Below, piece after piece: positions 12,116 through 24,137 of a stretch of DNA of 64,000 nt. Origin of the DNA: Parus major (taxonomy: Eukaryota > Chordata > Aves > Passeriformes > Paridae); the NCBI RefSeq assembly GCF_001522545.3, contig NC_031770.1, positions 109,283,671 to 109,347,670 on the forward strand, in the 5' to 3' direction. The notes under the pieces are model-generated. The model was not told the origin of the DNA, did not search any database, and was given only the letters and a program-made list of their open reading frames with translations. Both the position numbers and the translations under genes were made by a program. Positions within the stretch are counted from its first letter, which is position 1. Each line of letters opens with the position of its first letter.

Positions 12116-12310
12116 GGAAGCCATTCCCTGTGTCCTGTCCCTCCATCCCTTGTCCCCAGTCCCTCTCCAGCTCTCCTGGAGCCCCTTTAGGCCCTGCAAG
12201 GGGCTCTGAGCTCTCCCTGGATCCTTCTCCAGGTGAGCACCCCCAGCTCTCCCAGCCTGGCTCCAGAGCAGAGGGGCTCCAGCCCTCAGAACATTTTCCA
12301 AAAGCCTGGG
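12116..12310 (-). mobile_element. CR1 LINE internal fragment
   Basis: GC-rich block reading TCCAGGTGAGCACCCCCAG, then CTCCAGAGCAGAGGGGCTCC and AGCCCTCAGAACATTTTCC, the minus-direction form of CR1 ORF2 near its C-terminus. It is truncated at both ends. Confidence 0.8.
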
Positions 12311-12879
12311 ACCCTGTGGTCAATCTGAGCTGAGAAGGGGAAAAATCCCTGTGTGCCATGAGCTGCAGTAGAAAACAGAATGGCCACAAGCAGCCCACTC
12401 CAACCTGGGGCAGCCTGGGAGAGTTAATGAAAAAATGTGAAATGTGAAAGGGGCAGGAGACCCTTTTCTCCCTGTAGGTACAAAGACTATCTGACAGAGA
12501 AAGAAAGACTGACTCAGCCTCTGAGGAAATTTCTAGGGTATGGTGGGAATTCTTCATGTAGATGCTGGATTATCACCCCTCAACGCCACCTTTTATTCCA
12601 TGCCTAAAGTTACAGTCTGGACTAAAACAGAACTACAAGTTCACATCTTTAAAGTGTTGTGTACCGTTAGTGAAAATTAAATCAACATCACAGCTCTGAA
12701 AAACAAAGGGAAAGAGGAAAAGGAGTCTCCTGACAAAGTCACTTCTCTGAGGGCTCAGTAGAAGCTGATGGAGCCCAGCCTGCTTTAAATGACAAAAGTT
12801 GGGGGAGCTATCAGCCAGAAACACACTCCTTGTACTGCCAGCCAGGTTCAAGCCTCTTCCCCTTCCTCATCACAGAGCC

Positions 12880-13370
12880 TTTGTCCTCTCGCCAGAAGCC
12901 TGCCCGCAGGCAACATCCAGTTTTCTAATAAAGCAGCTCCTTTGTCAATGACAGCAATGATTATCTCCTACAGCTGCCCGTGGTGTTGCATTTTGTAACA
13001 CAATTTGGCCGCCTTTGGCCCCGGTTAGTTCTATTTAACGTACTGCAGGGGGTTCACTGTTTGATCTCTAATTGATATAATTGACTGGGAATAATCAGGG
13101 CAGCTTTATAGATTTTTATTGATAGCTAATTTTCCTTCATCCATTGTTTAATTTGATAAGACTATAACCTAATTTATTGCCACTCTGATAGGGATCCATT
13201 ACCCTTTTGACAAATGCTTCTGGGGCCCACTTGTCAGCAACTGATTTGAAAGAGCTGTTAAGCCTACAGAGCCCATCATTAGTTAATGGCAGTTTAGAAA
13301 GCTAATGGCATTATAAATTAAGATCAATAAGTACATGGAAATTACAGTTGTTCAGCAAGACACCACTGTA
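12880..13370. promoter_or_regulatory. Candidate conserved non-coding element (enhancer-like)
   Basis: Repeat-free, balanced composition and dense developmental-type motifs: CTTTGTCAATGACAG (12940-12954, SOX-like CTTTGT next to MEIS/PBX-type TGACAG), TAATTGATATAATTGA (13069-13084), TTTATTGATAGCTAATTTT (13117-13135) and TAATGGCATTATAAATTAAG (13303-13322). All frames have stops. Composition resembles deeply conserved elements of gene deserts; conservation is untested. Confidence 0.4.
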
Positions 13371-13879
13371 TTATTAAACAAACATAATCCTGTACCTTTG
13401 GTTAATGCACACACAGGGAGCTTCCGAGTGAGTTTCAGAGCCGAATAAAGCCAGGTGATTAGCAAAGGAAGAGCCCTTCTCTGGTGCTGGAATTGCCAGA
13501 TTAATTCCTAAAGGATCTTTGCAAGAAAAGGAAGAAGCCAGCACTGCTTTATTTTGCTGTATAAGCAACCCGAGGCTTCAAAACACCCTCACACAAAACA
13601 ATACCCCTCTTGCTTCCTTGGGTTTTGATCTGCTCCAACAACACTTTCAAATGCATAATACAAAATCAGCAAAGGAGAGGCTCCTGGATTTATCCCAGGG
13701 ATAAAGAAAAGCAAACACAGCATCTCTTGATACTTTTACATAGCTTCCTCTTAATACCTCACAAAGCTTGATTGACATCAAGTGGTGTTTGATCACTTTG
13801 GGCCAAAGCAGGACGAGAATGTTGAGGTTTTTCCCATCAAGGCACCATGATCTAATTAATACAGCAAAAAACAGGATGT
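13371..13879. other. Intergenic sequence, nothing recognised
   Basis: No repeat, exon or strong motif cluster beyond the preceding block. Confidence 0.5.
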
Positions 13880-14000
13880 CAAAAAGCCTGGAGTCAGTTT
13901 TGGATTCACCACTTAGTACATACAGGACATTGAAGGAGTGACTTAATCTCTTATCCCATTTTGCAAGCTCACTCTCCCATCTGCCAAGACTGAGTATTTG
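13880..14000 (+). mobile_element. Possible MIR-type SINE, very diverged
   Basis: AGCCTGGAGTCAGTTTTGGATTC, then CCACTTAGTAC, GGAGTGACTTAATCTCTTA and CCCATTTTGCAAG, in the order of the MIR core (CCACTTA, ...CACTTAACCTCT, ...ATTTTGTAA). Too worn for certainty. Confidence 0.35.
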
Positions 14001-16557
14001 GAATTGAGGAGCTGCTCCTTCTGGGTGCCTAAACTGAGTGTCTGGGATTTAGGACCAAGGCTTCTCCTTCTGGGCTCAGTACAGATAAACTTCAGCCTCA
14101 GCCATGTTTTTAGGCCTTGACTTCACTGAATGCTCTCATGGACTCTGGCTACAGACTAGAAATGGAAAACTGAGGTTGTTACATGCCTAAACATCTCTCT
14201 TGCCCTCTGAGAGAGCCAGATGTGTTCAACACACAGACACCTGATCCTGTCTTGGAGCAGATCCTTCCTGGAATCCAATCCTAGGTGACCCTAATTATTA
14301 CCACAGTGTATTCAGCTTACCTGGCACAAGCTTTGCTTTGCTTAATGTGCACAATGTAAACTGCAGAAAGGCCTAAGAGAATCCAATGTCCATTCATTTG
14401 GAATGGGAATTCTCTATTAAATGGATGGACAGACAGCTGAGGGCTTGCAACTTCTGCCATCCACTTTTAATCTTTAGCTGCAGGTCTGGCAGGGCTCCAA
14501 TGTAGCTAAGGTTAGGTGGGATGAGCGTGATCACATTTGTGGTGTGCCCATCAACTCTGCTATAACATCTCCAAATGGAGAACTGGGGATGGACCAGCAG
14601 CTGTCCCAGCGTTTGGGTCAGTGGGAGCCAAAGTTTTCCAACAGATGGGGAAAGCATGTCAGGTCTGCTTAACCCAGTCCAGGGTTTGTCTGGATTCCAC
14701 TTTGATTCCAAGGCTGGTTTTGAGACTGGTCTGATGATTTCTGGCTGGTAAGATGTCTCTGATGCCTGCAGCCTTCACCAACAGTGGGCTGGTCCTGTGA
14801 GCTCCTGTTCGAATTCATGTCCCACTTGGGTGGAACTGGATGCTTGGGGTCTTTTATAAGCCTGAAATCTCTTTTAATGCTATTTCAGTTCTTATGAAAA
14901 TCTGAAGGCCTGGCTGGAACAAGCTTCTAATTTGCTTCAGAGTAGGTGAGGACAGAATAATGTCCCTTGATGCACCACCACCCTTGCCCTGATCACTGCC
15001 CCCATTTTTGTCATCCCAATCCCATTCAGCCTTGACAAGTAGGTAAATCTCAGTGATCTGGATAAAAACTGCCAATATATTGAGGTCCTTCTGACTGTGT
15101 AATTTCATTTCTAAGAAGATTGAGATAAGACAAACTCCTAAACTTGTCAACAGCTTCTCCATATTGACAGCAAATTTGGCTGATTTACAGATAACTACTT
15201 ATTGGGTAGAAAGACTATTGGGAATTTTAGTTGTTTCCTTAATGAAATAATGGCTTTTCAGTCAGAAGTTATTTACAATGTCTGCACTCCTCACAATAGG
15301 AATGAAATATTATGATTTTGTTTGTCCTGAGATTACTCTGTACAAATTAATGTTGTGTTATGTTAAAACATTGATCCCAGAATTAAAATTTACCCCCTAA
15401 AATGAGGTTCAGCTGACATTACTCAGGAATCTCAAAATTCAGACTAAGCTTTAGACAATTTTTTGAGTCAGAAGGAATATATGGGTAATGTCCCTGTTTA
15501 TAGCCTGGGCACACAGGATTGGGTTTTTAGATTGAATGAATTCAGGCTGAAGTCCTAACTCTGAATGCTGTAGCCATTTCATGAGTATTTCACGTTGGTC
15601 TGGTTTATTCCCATCTACAGGGAGAAAATAGCAGGAACACTCCTAGAAATTAACTTCTGCTAATTCTGAAAATACCCTGTTTGTGCATGCAGAGGCTAAG
15701 TGAAACAATGAATTTTGTTGAACTGATGTACATCAAGTGGAAATAATCAAGAGTCACAGCACAAGAACACTCCAACTTCCTATATATATATAATTTATAT
15801 TTGTATTTAAATTTATATTTACATTTACATTTATTATTATTTTATATAGATACATGTAGATTTAAATTTACATCTATATTATATATATTTAAATTTTATA
15901 CATATATATAATTTTAGGCACTCCCAGATAATAATCTGTTTAAAAATTTACCTCTTAAAAATTTTTATTTCTTCCCACTGGCAACAGGAAAAATTTAATT
16001 AACTAGATCAAGCTTAAGCATGTAATTTTTTGACATCTGTATTATAGAAGATAAATATTCATATTTATCTGTTAGAAATGGTGAAAACCAATCCTCTTTA
16101 GGGTTTTCTTCAGCCAAAGAATGTTAAAACATATGTAGCGAAATTTAGATGTGCCCTTGATGCTAAACACACAAGGCAGCATGGAATGGGTAAGAAAAGG
16201 AGAAACTTAAATTACTCCATCACTCAGTGTGAATGAAAACAGAAAAATGTTCTGAGAATTCAGAAATGGCAGCTGCTTTTGAAACACTCTCTTTTCTCTT
16301 CAATACTATAAGTTGACATGTAGATTATAAAATAAATATATAAAAAATATATAAATATAGAAAAATAAATAAATAAATTGTCATTTGCTCCAGATCCAGG
16401 GAATCTGAAAAGTTTAACCATGATAATCTAGTCACTGGTCTTGAAAGCTGTTCGGTGTGAAACTGGAATTTTGATAGGTGGATTTGCTCCAGGTGGATCT
16501 CATGAGCACCATCAGGTGAGTTTTCACTGCTGACTCTTAGAAACATACAAATACAAA
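14001..16557. other. Intergenic sequence with AT-rich low complexity
   Basis: Low-complexity TATA/ATTT runs at 15781-15910 and 16322-16378. No gene recognised. Confidence 0.55.
15781..15910. repeat. AT-rich low-complexity tract
   Basis: TATATATATATAATTTATAT and alternating ATTTA/TACATTT motifs. Confidence 0.8.
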
Positions 16558-16690
16558 TACTAATTAATGCTAGAAAAGACCTCTAAGATTATCAAGTCCA
16601 ACCATTAACCCAGCACTGCCAGGTCCACGGCTAAATAATGACCCAAGTGTGACATCTACACCTGCAACTAATGCAGAGCCATGACCTGAT
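16558..16690 (-). mobile_element. CR1 LINE 3' fragment
   Basis: Minus-direction copy: GAAAAGACCTCTAAGATTATC, CAAGTCCAACCATTAACCCAG, CACTGCCAGGTCCACG. The octamer tail is worn away. Confidence 0.88.
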
Positions 16691-16694
16691 TGTG

Positions 16695-16988
16695 ACCTTC
16701 CAGGAATGAACAGAGGTTTATAAGAAAGGTGAGGAGAAACTTTTAGCAAGGTTTTAAGCTAAAACAGAGTTGATTTAGTCTAGATATGAAGGAAAATGCA
16801 ATGAGAGTGCTGAAACATTGGCACAGGTTGCCCGGAGAGGTGGTGGATGGTCTATCCCTGGAAACATCAGTCAGGTTGGAAGGAGCTCTAGGTAACCTGG
16901 TCTAGTGGAAGGTGTCCCTGCTCATGCCAGGGGGTTGGACTAGATGACCCTTAAATGTCCCTTCCAGCCCAGAACATTTAATGATTCT
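16695..16988 (+). mobile_element. CR1 LINE 3' fragment
   Basis: Plus-direction copy with GGCACAGGTTGCCCGGAGAG, GTGTCCCTGCTCATGCCAGG and the end CTTCCAGCCCAGAACATTTA then ATGATTCTA. It forms an opposed pair with the copy just before it. Confidence 0.9.
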
Positions 16989-17209
16989 ACAGTATTTACT
17001 TCTCCCAGTCAGTGTCACAGCAGTAAAATTCAACACCAGGAAACCTCCATCCTCTGATGGTTCCCCTGGACCCAAGGCAATAAACTGGCCCCAAGACAGT
17101 AAAAATATGACTGTCAATTTATCCCCTAATGAAACAGTGCCAAGGCAAGAGCCACAGGGTGAAGCAGGGGATAGTGGTGGAGGGAGAAACTAAACTGTCT
17201 GCTCACTTG

Positions 17210-17620
17210 AAATAAAGCAGGCGAGATTACGAGGCTCATGTACAATTCTCCACGGTCCCTAAAGTCTCTTGCAAAAAGGTAGAAATGAACTAATTTATTA
17301 GTAAAATCACATCAGGGGCAGTAATTTCATGTTAGTGAATTTACATGTAATAACATTAGATTTTCAGCCCTCCATATCAGCACACTGTGGCCCTCTTGGA
17401 TGATGAATGAGTTGCCTAAAGAAAGATGATAGTTTGATTGTTTTCACAGTGAACGGATCAGCATTTTAATTTCTTGCCTCTGTGTTTATTGCTTATTTGG
17501 CCCCTTGCTCAGCTTGTAAAAACTTGGCTAAATGGAAATGAATAAATGTAATTACTGCGGGTGACAGTGGTAATCTGTGTGGGTTTTTCATATTGCCTTT
17601 GCCAACGTTAATCTAATCAC
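17210..17620. promoter_or_regulatory. Candidate conserved non-coding element
   Basis: Repeat-free block with TTGATTGTTTTCACAG, ATGGAAATGAATAAATGTAAT, GGGTGACAGTGG and GCCAACGTTAATC. It is stop-rich in all frames. Called from motif density only. Confidence 0.3.
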
Positions 17621-19959
17621 TAGAGAATATGTGTCACTGCACAAATACACTGACAGAAAGCAGAGTCCTCTGTCAGTGCCAAGGATATGGAGGCTGGAAG
17701 GAGTCTCTGCTGCTGGGGGTTTGTTGCTGGGACAATACTCTGACCTATAGATGATGCACATCCTCACTTTTATATACCCTACACCCTGCCCAGGAGGAAC
17801 AGCAGCAGTAGAAACCCGTTCTGGAACCAAAAGCAAGTTTTCACAAGTATTTTTTTCTTCTGGATCTCTCCAAGAGGCTTGACAGTGTATCTGTGTGTTA
17901 TGGCCACCTTTGAGATTATATTTTCCTCCTTCTTCTCTGCCCAGATGCTCTGTTGTGTGCAAGTCTGTCTTATCCTAGCCATGGATAGCACAGGCTTTGA
18001 AAAGCCATGACTCAAGGATTGGGACAGTATTTTCTTGACAGAGGTAAAAAAATGTGCGTGAGAATAACAGTTCTGTTGCCTAAGGCTTTGTTGGGCAGTG
18101 GCCTGAGGAAACAGATCTGGTACCTGACAGAGTGTAAGGATGTGAATTTATTCAGATATCATCTTCATGTTATAATCAGGCAACAAGAATTCATAGGATT
18201 TAATTGATTTTCCAGATATCTCACAAGAAGTGAGATTCAGCTCTAGGTCCAAACATCTACATTTAAATACATGTACACCTGCACAGGTGTATAGATATGA
18301 TCTGTGTGTTGAAACTCCCATTCTAGTCAAAGGAAATCACAATGGAATTCCACAAATTAATTTCAACTGCCTTTGTATAACTTATATAATGCCATATTAA
18401 ACATCTGAGAGATGTTGTCATGGGCCCAGAATATACAACATGGGACATAAGGGACACCTCTCCCCTTCTCAGGAGGCAGTCTGTAAGGACAAGCTCCACC
18501 TACATTTAGGCAACAGAGGCCAGAGGGTTATTCAGTTTCCCAGTGTATATTTTGGGATAAACTGAATGGCTCTCTCAGCTTCATATTTGGACCTTGTTGG
18601 ACTACAGTGAGTCAATAAGTTTGTAATTGTCTCTTTATAAAGGCTATTTATGCTGTCTCAGAGCACTCCAGCTGGCATCCAGCTGATAGTCCCAAAGAGT
18701 GAGGGAAAGTGAGAAAACTCCTGGGTTGAGATAAAGCCAGTCAGAAGCAAAGACCTTGCTTGCAAGCAGAGCAAAACAAGAAATTATTTTGCATTTTCCA
18801 TCAACAGGGAGATGCTCAGCCATTTCCAGGAAAGCTGGGCTCCATCGCCTATAACGTAGAAGGACAAACACCATAATTCTGAACATGCCCCACCCTCCCT
18901 CCTTCTTCACCCAGACTTTATTGCTGAGGAAGGTACAAATCTGGTCTGGAATATTGGGTCAGCTGGGCCCAGCTGTTCCAGCTGTGTCCCTTCCCAAATT
19001 CTTTTGCACACCCTGACTACTCAGTGGTGCAGCAGTCTGAGGAGCAGCGTTGACCCTGTTGAAGGAGTTGCTCAGCAGTAACTAAACCATCCCTGTAGTA
19101 TCAGAACTGCTTAGCTCACAAATCCAAAATACAGCCCCATTCCAGATACTGTGTGGATCATTTATGACTGGTCTTAGCACCATGTCCTGGACTGAGGGAT
19201 TGAAGGAAGTTGGCTTGCATGGGAAATAGGAAGACCCAAACCTATTCATGGGTTTTTACAGTACGCCAGCTAAAAGATTTAGGGGGTTGAACAGAAAATA
19301 AATACTGTTAGTCATGTTACTGCAACCTCAAAACATCAGGAAATTTCATTCTGTGCATAATTCCTCTCAGTCTTATCATCATAAACACTGATGATGTCCT
19401 CAGTGTTGTCCAAAAATTGTATGAAAACTGGGCTTGTGCCCAGGGAAATTATAATTTGAATAGTCAAGGAAAGAAATTGAGAATGCTGGCACTTACTGTA
19501 ATTGTGCCAGCAAGGGTGATTTGGTGAGGCAGTTCTGCAAGATAATGATACATGATCTTAATAACTCCATCTCTTGCTAAACTCGAGTTAGATGGATAAC
19601 ATAACCTAATATCCTGTAAAAACTCATTCATAGGAAGAGGATCTGTGATTGGTTCTTTCCTTGGTGTGAAAGGACAAGGACCCAAAGTTAATATAACGGA
19701 TCTTGGACATCCCAAATATCTACAACTGGCTCTTCCATGTCCTATTCACCAAATTGCACACATGTACACAAACCCCATGTAAGATAATGCTTCAATTTAA
19801 ATTTAGAGAAGGCACAAAGGCCACATCTGTACTAGTAAATAAAACTTTTCCAGGACACTCTCTGCTCTGGAGCCATTTGGCATTGTCTGGATGGGACTCT
19901 GTGATTTAAATCTCTTAGGCCTTCAGAATAATGTGGTCACACCCAAACTGCCCACCGGG
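17621..19959. other. Intergenic sequence, nothing recognised
   Basis: Open frames at 17588-18015 (minus) are short and without known motif or splice context. No CR1 seen. Confidence 0.5.
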
Positions 19960-20105
19960 AATCATTGTATCTCAGAATGGCTTGGGTTGGAAGGGTCCTT
20001 AAAGACTGTCTGGTGACAACCTACCTGCCATGGGTAGGGAAATGGTCCCCAGCTGATGCTAGCTCCTAAAATATATCCAGGAATTGGTTAAGAAGGGCTC
20101 AGTTC
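19960..20105 (-). mobile_element. CR1 LINE 3' fragment
   Basis: TCAGAATGGCTTGGGTTGG, then AAGGGTCCTTAAAGACTGTC and CTGCCATGGGTAGGG, a minus-direction CR1 3' end. Confidence 0.85.
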
Positions 20106-20400
20106 CCTTGTCTAAGCTACACTGGCAGCAGCTCCAGCTCCACCATGGTGGTGACCACTGCAGATGCACCAAGATACATGCATGAGATGATTTCTTTACT
20201 CCCTGATAGCTTAGAGACTCAGCAGCAATTCTGGGCTCATGAACTTTGTCTGTCTAGGAATAGTTTTAACCATGAGATTACCTCCTTGAACTGAAGTTCA
20301 GCCAGGAATAGCTCTTCTCTTTACTTTTTCTCTGTCACCTCTGACGTCTGCAACTGTGCATTTCTTAATCACCCTCATTAAATGCAGCCACTTAATGGCA

Positions 20401-20453
20401 CAAGATGATCCTTAAGGTCCTTTTCAGCCCAAACCATCCTGTGATTCTATGAT
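20401..20453 (+). mobile_element. CR1 3' end
   Basis: AAGATGATCCTTAAGGTCC, TTTTCAGCCCAAACCATCC and TGTGATTCTATGATT: the last 50 bases of a plus-direction CR1. Confidence 0.88.
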
Positions 20454-23400
20454 TTATACACATCTTTTACTGTTTTGTTTTTTGTAGGCCAGCACTGCCT
20501 GGAGGAAGCTCCAGGTACACCAGCATCCTCAGTGCCACCACTTTGGATGTTTCTGAGTGTGTTCCTCAGGTTTCCCAGATCAGTTCTGCACCTCCCAGTG
20601 TTTTAAGGCTGACAACCATACTTGGCAGAGACTGATGTTCACATCTTTTTCAGATTTACAGCTCTGCTCAGAACCCCTCCACAAAAACACCTAAAAGTTA
20701 TACTGCCACTTAATCTCTTTCTCAACTATTTCACTGCACCTCTTATCCACACTTGGGTTTGTTTGACTTACTTAGACTCTTTTGTACTTTCTTCTGGCTG
20801 TCCTATCAACAGTTTATGCACCAATTTAACTAAATCAGTTTAGAAACCAATTTAGTTAAATCTGTACAAACCCCTTGGGTAGAACCAGATGGAGAATACC
20901 TTTAATTGATTTAATGTGAGTCAGGATTTTTTTAGTTGATTTTCCCTATTTTCATGTTGATGTGTATCAGCAATACCCCAGCATCAACATGAACGTGGTC
21001 TCTCATATCTACAAAATGGGGAATTTGTCCATGAGAAAACAGGTCTGTTTATGGTCCCAAGGTATTCAAATATAAGAAAAAGTTTTCTCTTTTGCTGCCT
21101 TCTCTGGTTGAAATAGTCCATATAATGATTAAAATAGAATGACTCATTTGAAGAGTTGAGAGGAGCAGGAGTCTCTGGAGAATTGTAATGGCATAGAAAG
21201 CCAACAGTTGAAATACAGAGCATCCCACAAGTGACTTGGAAGCTGTAACTATTCTTCTAACAGAAAAAAGTTTGAAAATTTATTCCATTTCACACTGTCA
21301 CCATTCCTAAGCCATTCCATTAACCAGGCTGGGAGGAAAGCCTAGGACAGAATTTACAACAGGGCTACGAGGTTCTTCCTGCAAGTTCCTCCTGAGCAGA
21401 GGATAGGAGAAGCTGGAGTGGGAAAGGAATCCACCTTGCTGCCCATGTCCCATCTGTGGACAGAGATCCTTGTATTCCATGTTCTATCCATCATGGGTAC
21501 TAAATTATTATGTAGGAAGAGACAGTCAATAATTCCAAAATAACTGAATGTGGGAATTTAAATTGAAATAATCTGCAATTCATCAATCTAATGCAACCAT
21601 CAATCTAAAGGAGCCTAAACTTTGTTGTTTCACCCAATGTTAAACTGAATGAAGCAAAACTGAATTAAAGCCACTTTAATTCTGAATGAGAGGGTCCACA
21701 CGGTGTTTTAATTTAGTTGAACTAATCCACTTCTAAAATTAATTCAGATTAATTTTCCTCAGTATCCCTGAGCAGATCTGCAAAGCTGCCTGAGGGAGAT
21801 GGGAGCAATTTCCCTGTACATGGAAATTGAATGAAATAGGCTTCAGTCCAATGGCAACTCCACAATAGTGCCTTGTTTCAGCACTGTTGTTCAGGAATTA
21901 AGTGAGGAATCATTCCAGATTATCTCTTGTGCTCTGCGCCCTCATCCTGCCTTCCCTCGCAATAATTTCCTTAATCCCAACCACATGCAAATTGAACTAT
22001 GAGCTATCCAAATCCACCATTAAATTCTCCTCCACAAAATTTAATGACAAGATGGCAGAGCAATTTAGGTTCTAGATATTGTTATGGGGAAAGTCCATTC
22101 CAAAATGCAAGCAAACATGCCTTCACCCTGTTCAGAAGGGCTTTGAAATTCAGTGGATCTGGGGCTAGTTGGAACCCTGAAAACCAACCAAGACAAAGCG
22201 AAACTCCACAATGTAGCTTATGTTGAACTAAATGTAGTGAGACAAGTAAGAGTTAAAAGCAAAGAAACAAAAAGGAAATCAAACTGACTTTTAAGTGTTG
22301 TAATATTCTGGTTTTTATTAGTACAAGAGAGAGTTTGGATGTATTCTCCAAAGTAGTACATTGACAAAATAATTTTCTTTGTATATAAAATGTCAATTAA
22401 GTGTATGTTTTTATTTCAATTTCATTTCTTCCTGATTTCTTAAATATTCCTTTTTCCTTTTATTTTTTTCTGCTTTTTAGAAAAAAATAGGAAATTTGAT
22501 TTTTGCATCTCAGTTTAATAGCAAAACAAAAAACCTCCTTAGCTTTATTTTTCTCTGGAAATTCTTTTTTTAAGACAACAAAGCCATTTAAACTTTTGGG
22601 GATAAACCTAGACTACAGCCCATAAGAATCCTAAAGCATGTGGAAAACAATGTTCAGCACTTTGTACTAACATGGTGCTGCAACTTGTGAGCTCCTGATA
22701 GAATTTTCACTTTGAGGCAGCCAGTTTTAGAAAATCAATAATCAAGCAGCAGAAGGACTTGCAGGCACAAAACAGAGCTTTTCTTTCCAACACTGGGAAA
22801 GAGATTTTACTGTTGAACTCCTTCACTAAAAACAGTGACTTTAAGTCATAGTCATCAATGATTCAGGTGAAAGTATTTATCGTGTTTTCTTCACTTCTCC
22901 TTTCTCTTAACATCGTTATTTTTCCTTGTTCACTGTATAAAATGGACATATTTTTAATAGGAAGGTTTCAGATGCCTCTTGCAATCTGGATGAGAAAAAG
23001 CTGCATGTTCCACTTGGATCGTCTGGAGGGACAGTTGTGAGAGAGACAGTACAGAAGGGAGCTTGTTACAGCAAATAAACTGATATTAGAATGTAAATTC
23101 TTCTAATCTATTCATTATCTCTTTCTGAGACCGAGCTGTTAGAGCAGTGGGTGGAAAAATGTCTATTTTTGTTAAATGTCCTGTTGGTGGCAGCAGTTAC
23201 AGTACATTTTATCCAGCAGCAAAAAATAAGAACCTGTTCTGGCCAGGTAACATGAGAGATTGCAGGCAGGAAGGTGATCTCAGGTGACAGTCTCAAAAAA
23301 CTGATGACTTTGCTCTGGTTTCAGCAGTTCAGTTTACACTAAAGAACAGGGAAAGAGGGGGGAAATCGAAATAAAAACTGTCCCAGGAACACTGTGAGGC

Positions 23401-23954
23401 AAAATTTTGTGTGAGAGTAAGAGCTGGCAAAGCTGGGCAAATAAAAGATAATTTGAGAGCTTGGTCTGGGGAAAGTGATGGATAACAAAGATTCAGAGAG
23501 AGAAAAGGGAAGAGGCAGGGTTGGAAACAGGAATCACTGAGTTTAGTAATTAAGGAGTAAATATCATCCTTTTACCTACCTTTCAAGCAAAGGAAAAAGA
23601 AATTCCCAGAAAATAAGTAAAAAGCTTTCTTCTTTCCCATTTTTATTAAGAGATCAGAATTTAGAAGCAGATTTTTTATACTTTGCTGCTGATTTAGGAC
23701 ATTTCTGGGTTTATGCAACCAGCTGGGGTCACTGTCAAGAATAGCTGCCTTTTTCAGTATTTCTTGTGAACACCCAGACTGGAATTCATCATCTTTAATC
23801 AGATGAGCAAAGCTATTGAAGCTGAAGCAGATCCTGAAAATGATGCAGTGTTTGAGAGTAAAAAAAATTTGCACTGTCTGTAGTGATAGGAAAATGGACA
23901 GTGGTTTAAAACTGAAAAGCAGTTTAGATAGGAGTTAAAAAAAATAAATTATAT
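20454..23954. other. Long AT-rich intergenic stretch, nothing recognised
   Basis: Homeodomain-like AATTA sites are frequent at 21540-21760, and A/T-runs occur at 22440-22500. No CR1, exon or RNA gene seen in 3.5 kb. Confidence 0.5.
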
Positions 23955-24137
23955 GATGAGGGTGAAGAGTCACTGGCACAGGTTTCCTAGGGCAGCTGTG
24001 GAAATGTTCAAGGCCAGGTTGGATGAGGCTTGGAGAGACCTGGTCTATGGAAGGTGTCTCTGGTTGTGACAGGGATTTGGATCTGCCTGATCTTTGAAGT
24101 CCCTTCCAACCCAACCCATTCTGTTATTTTATGGTCT
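23955..24137 (+). mobile_element. CR1 LINE 3' fragment
   Basis: GAGTCACTGGCACAGGTTTCC, GGCCAGGTTGGATGAGGCTTG, and the end CTTCCAACCCAACCCATTCTG. Confidence 0.9.

Noticed and set aside
12036..12557. 173-codon minus-strand frame
   Set aside because: It overlaps the CR1 fragment at 12116-12310 in a frame unlike CR1 ORF2; GC-rich CR1 DNA simply lacks stops.
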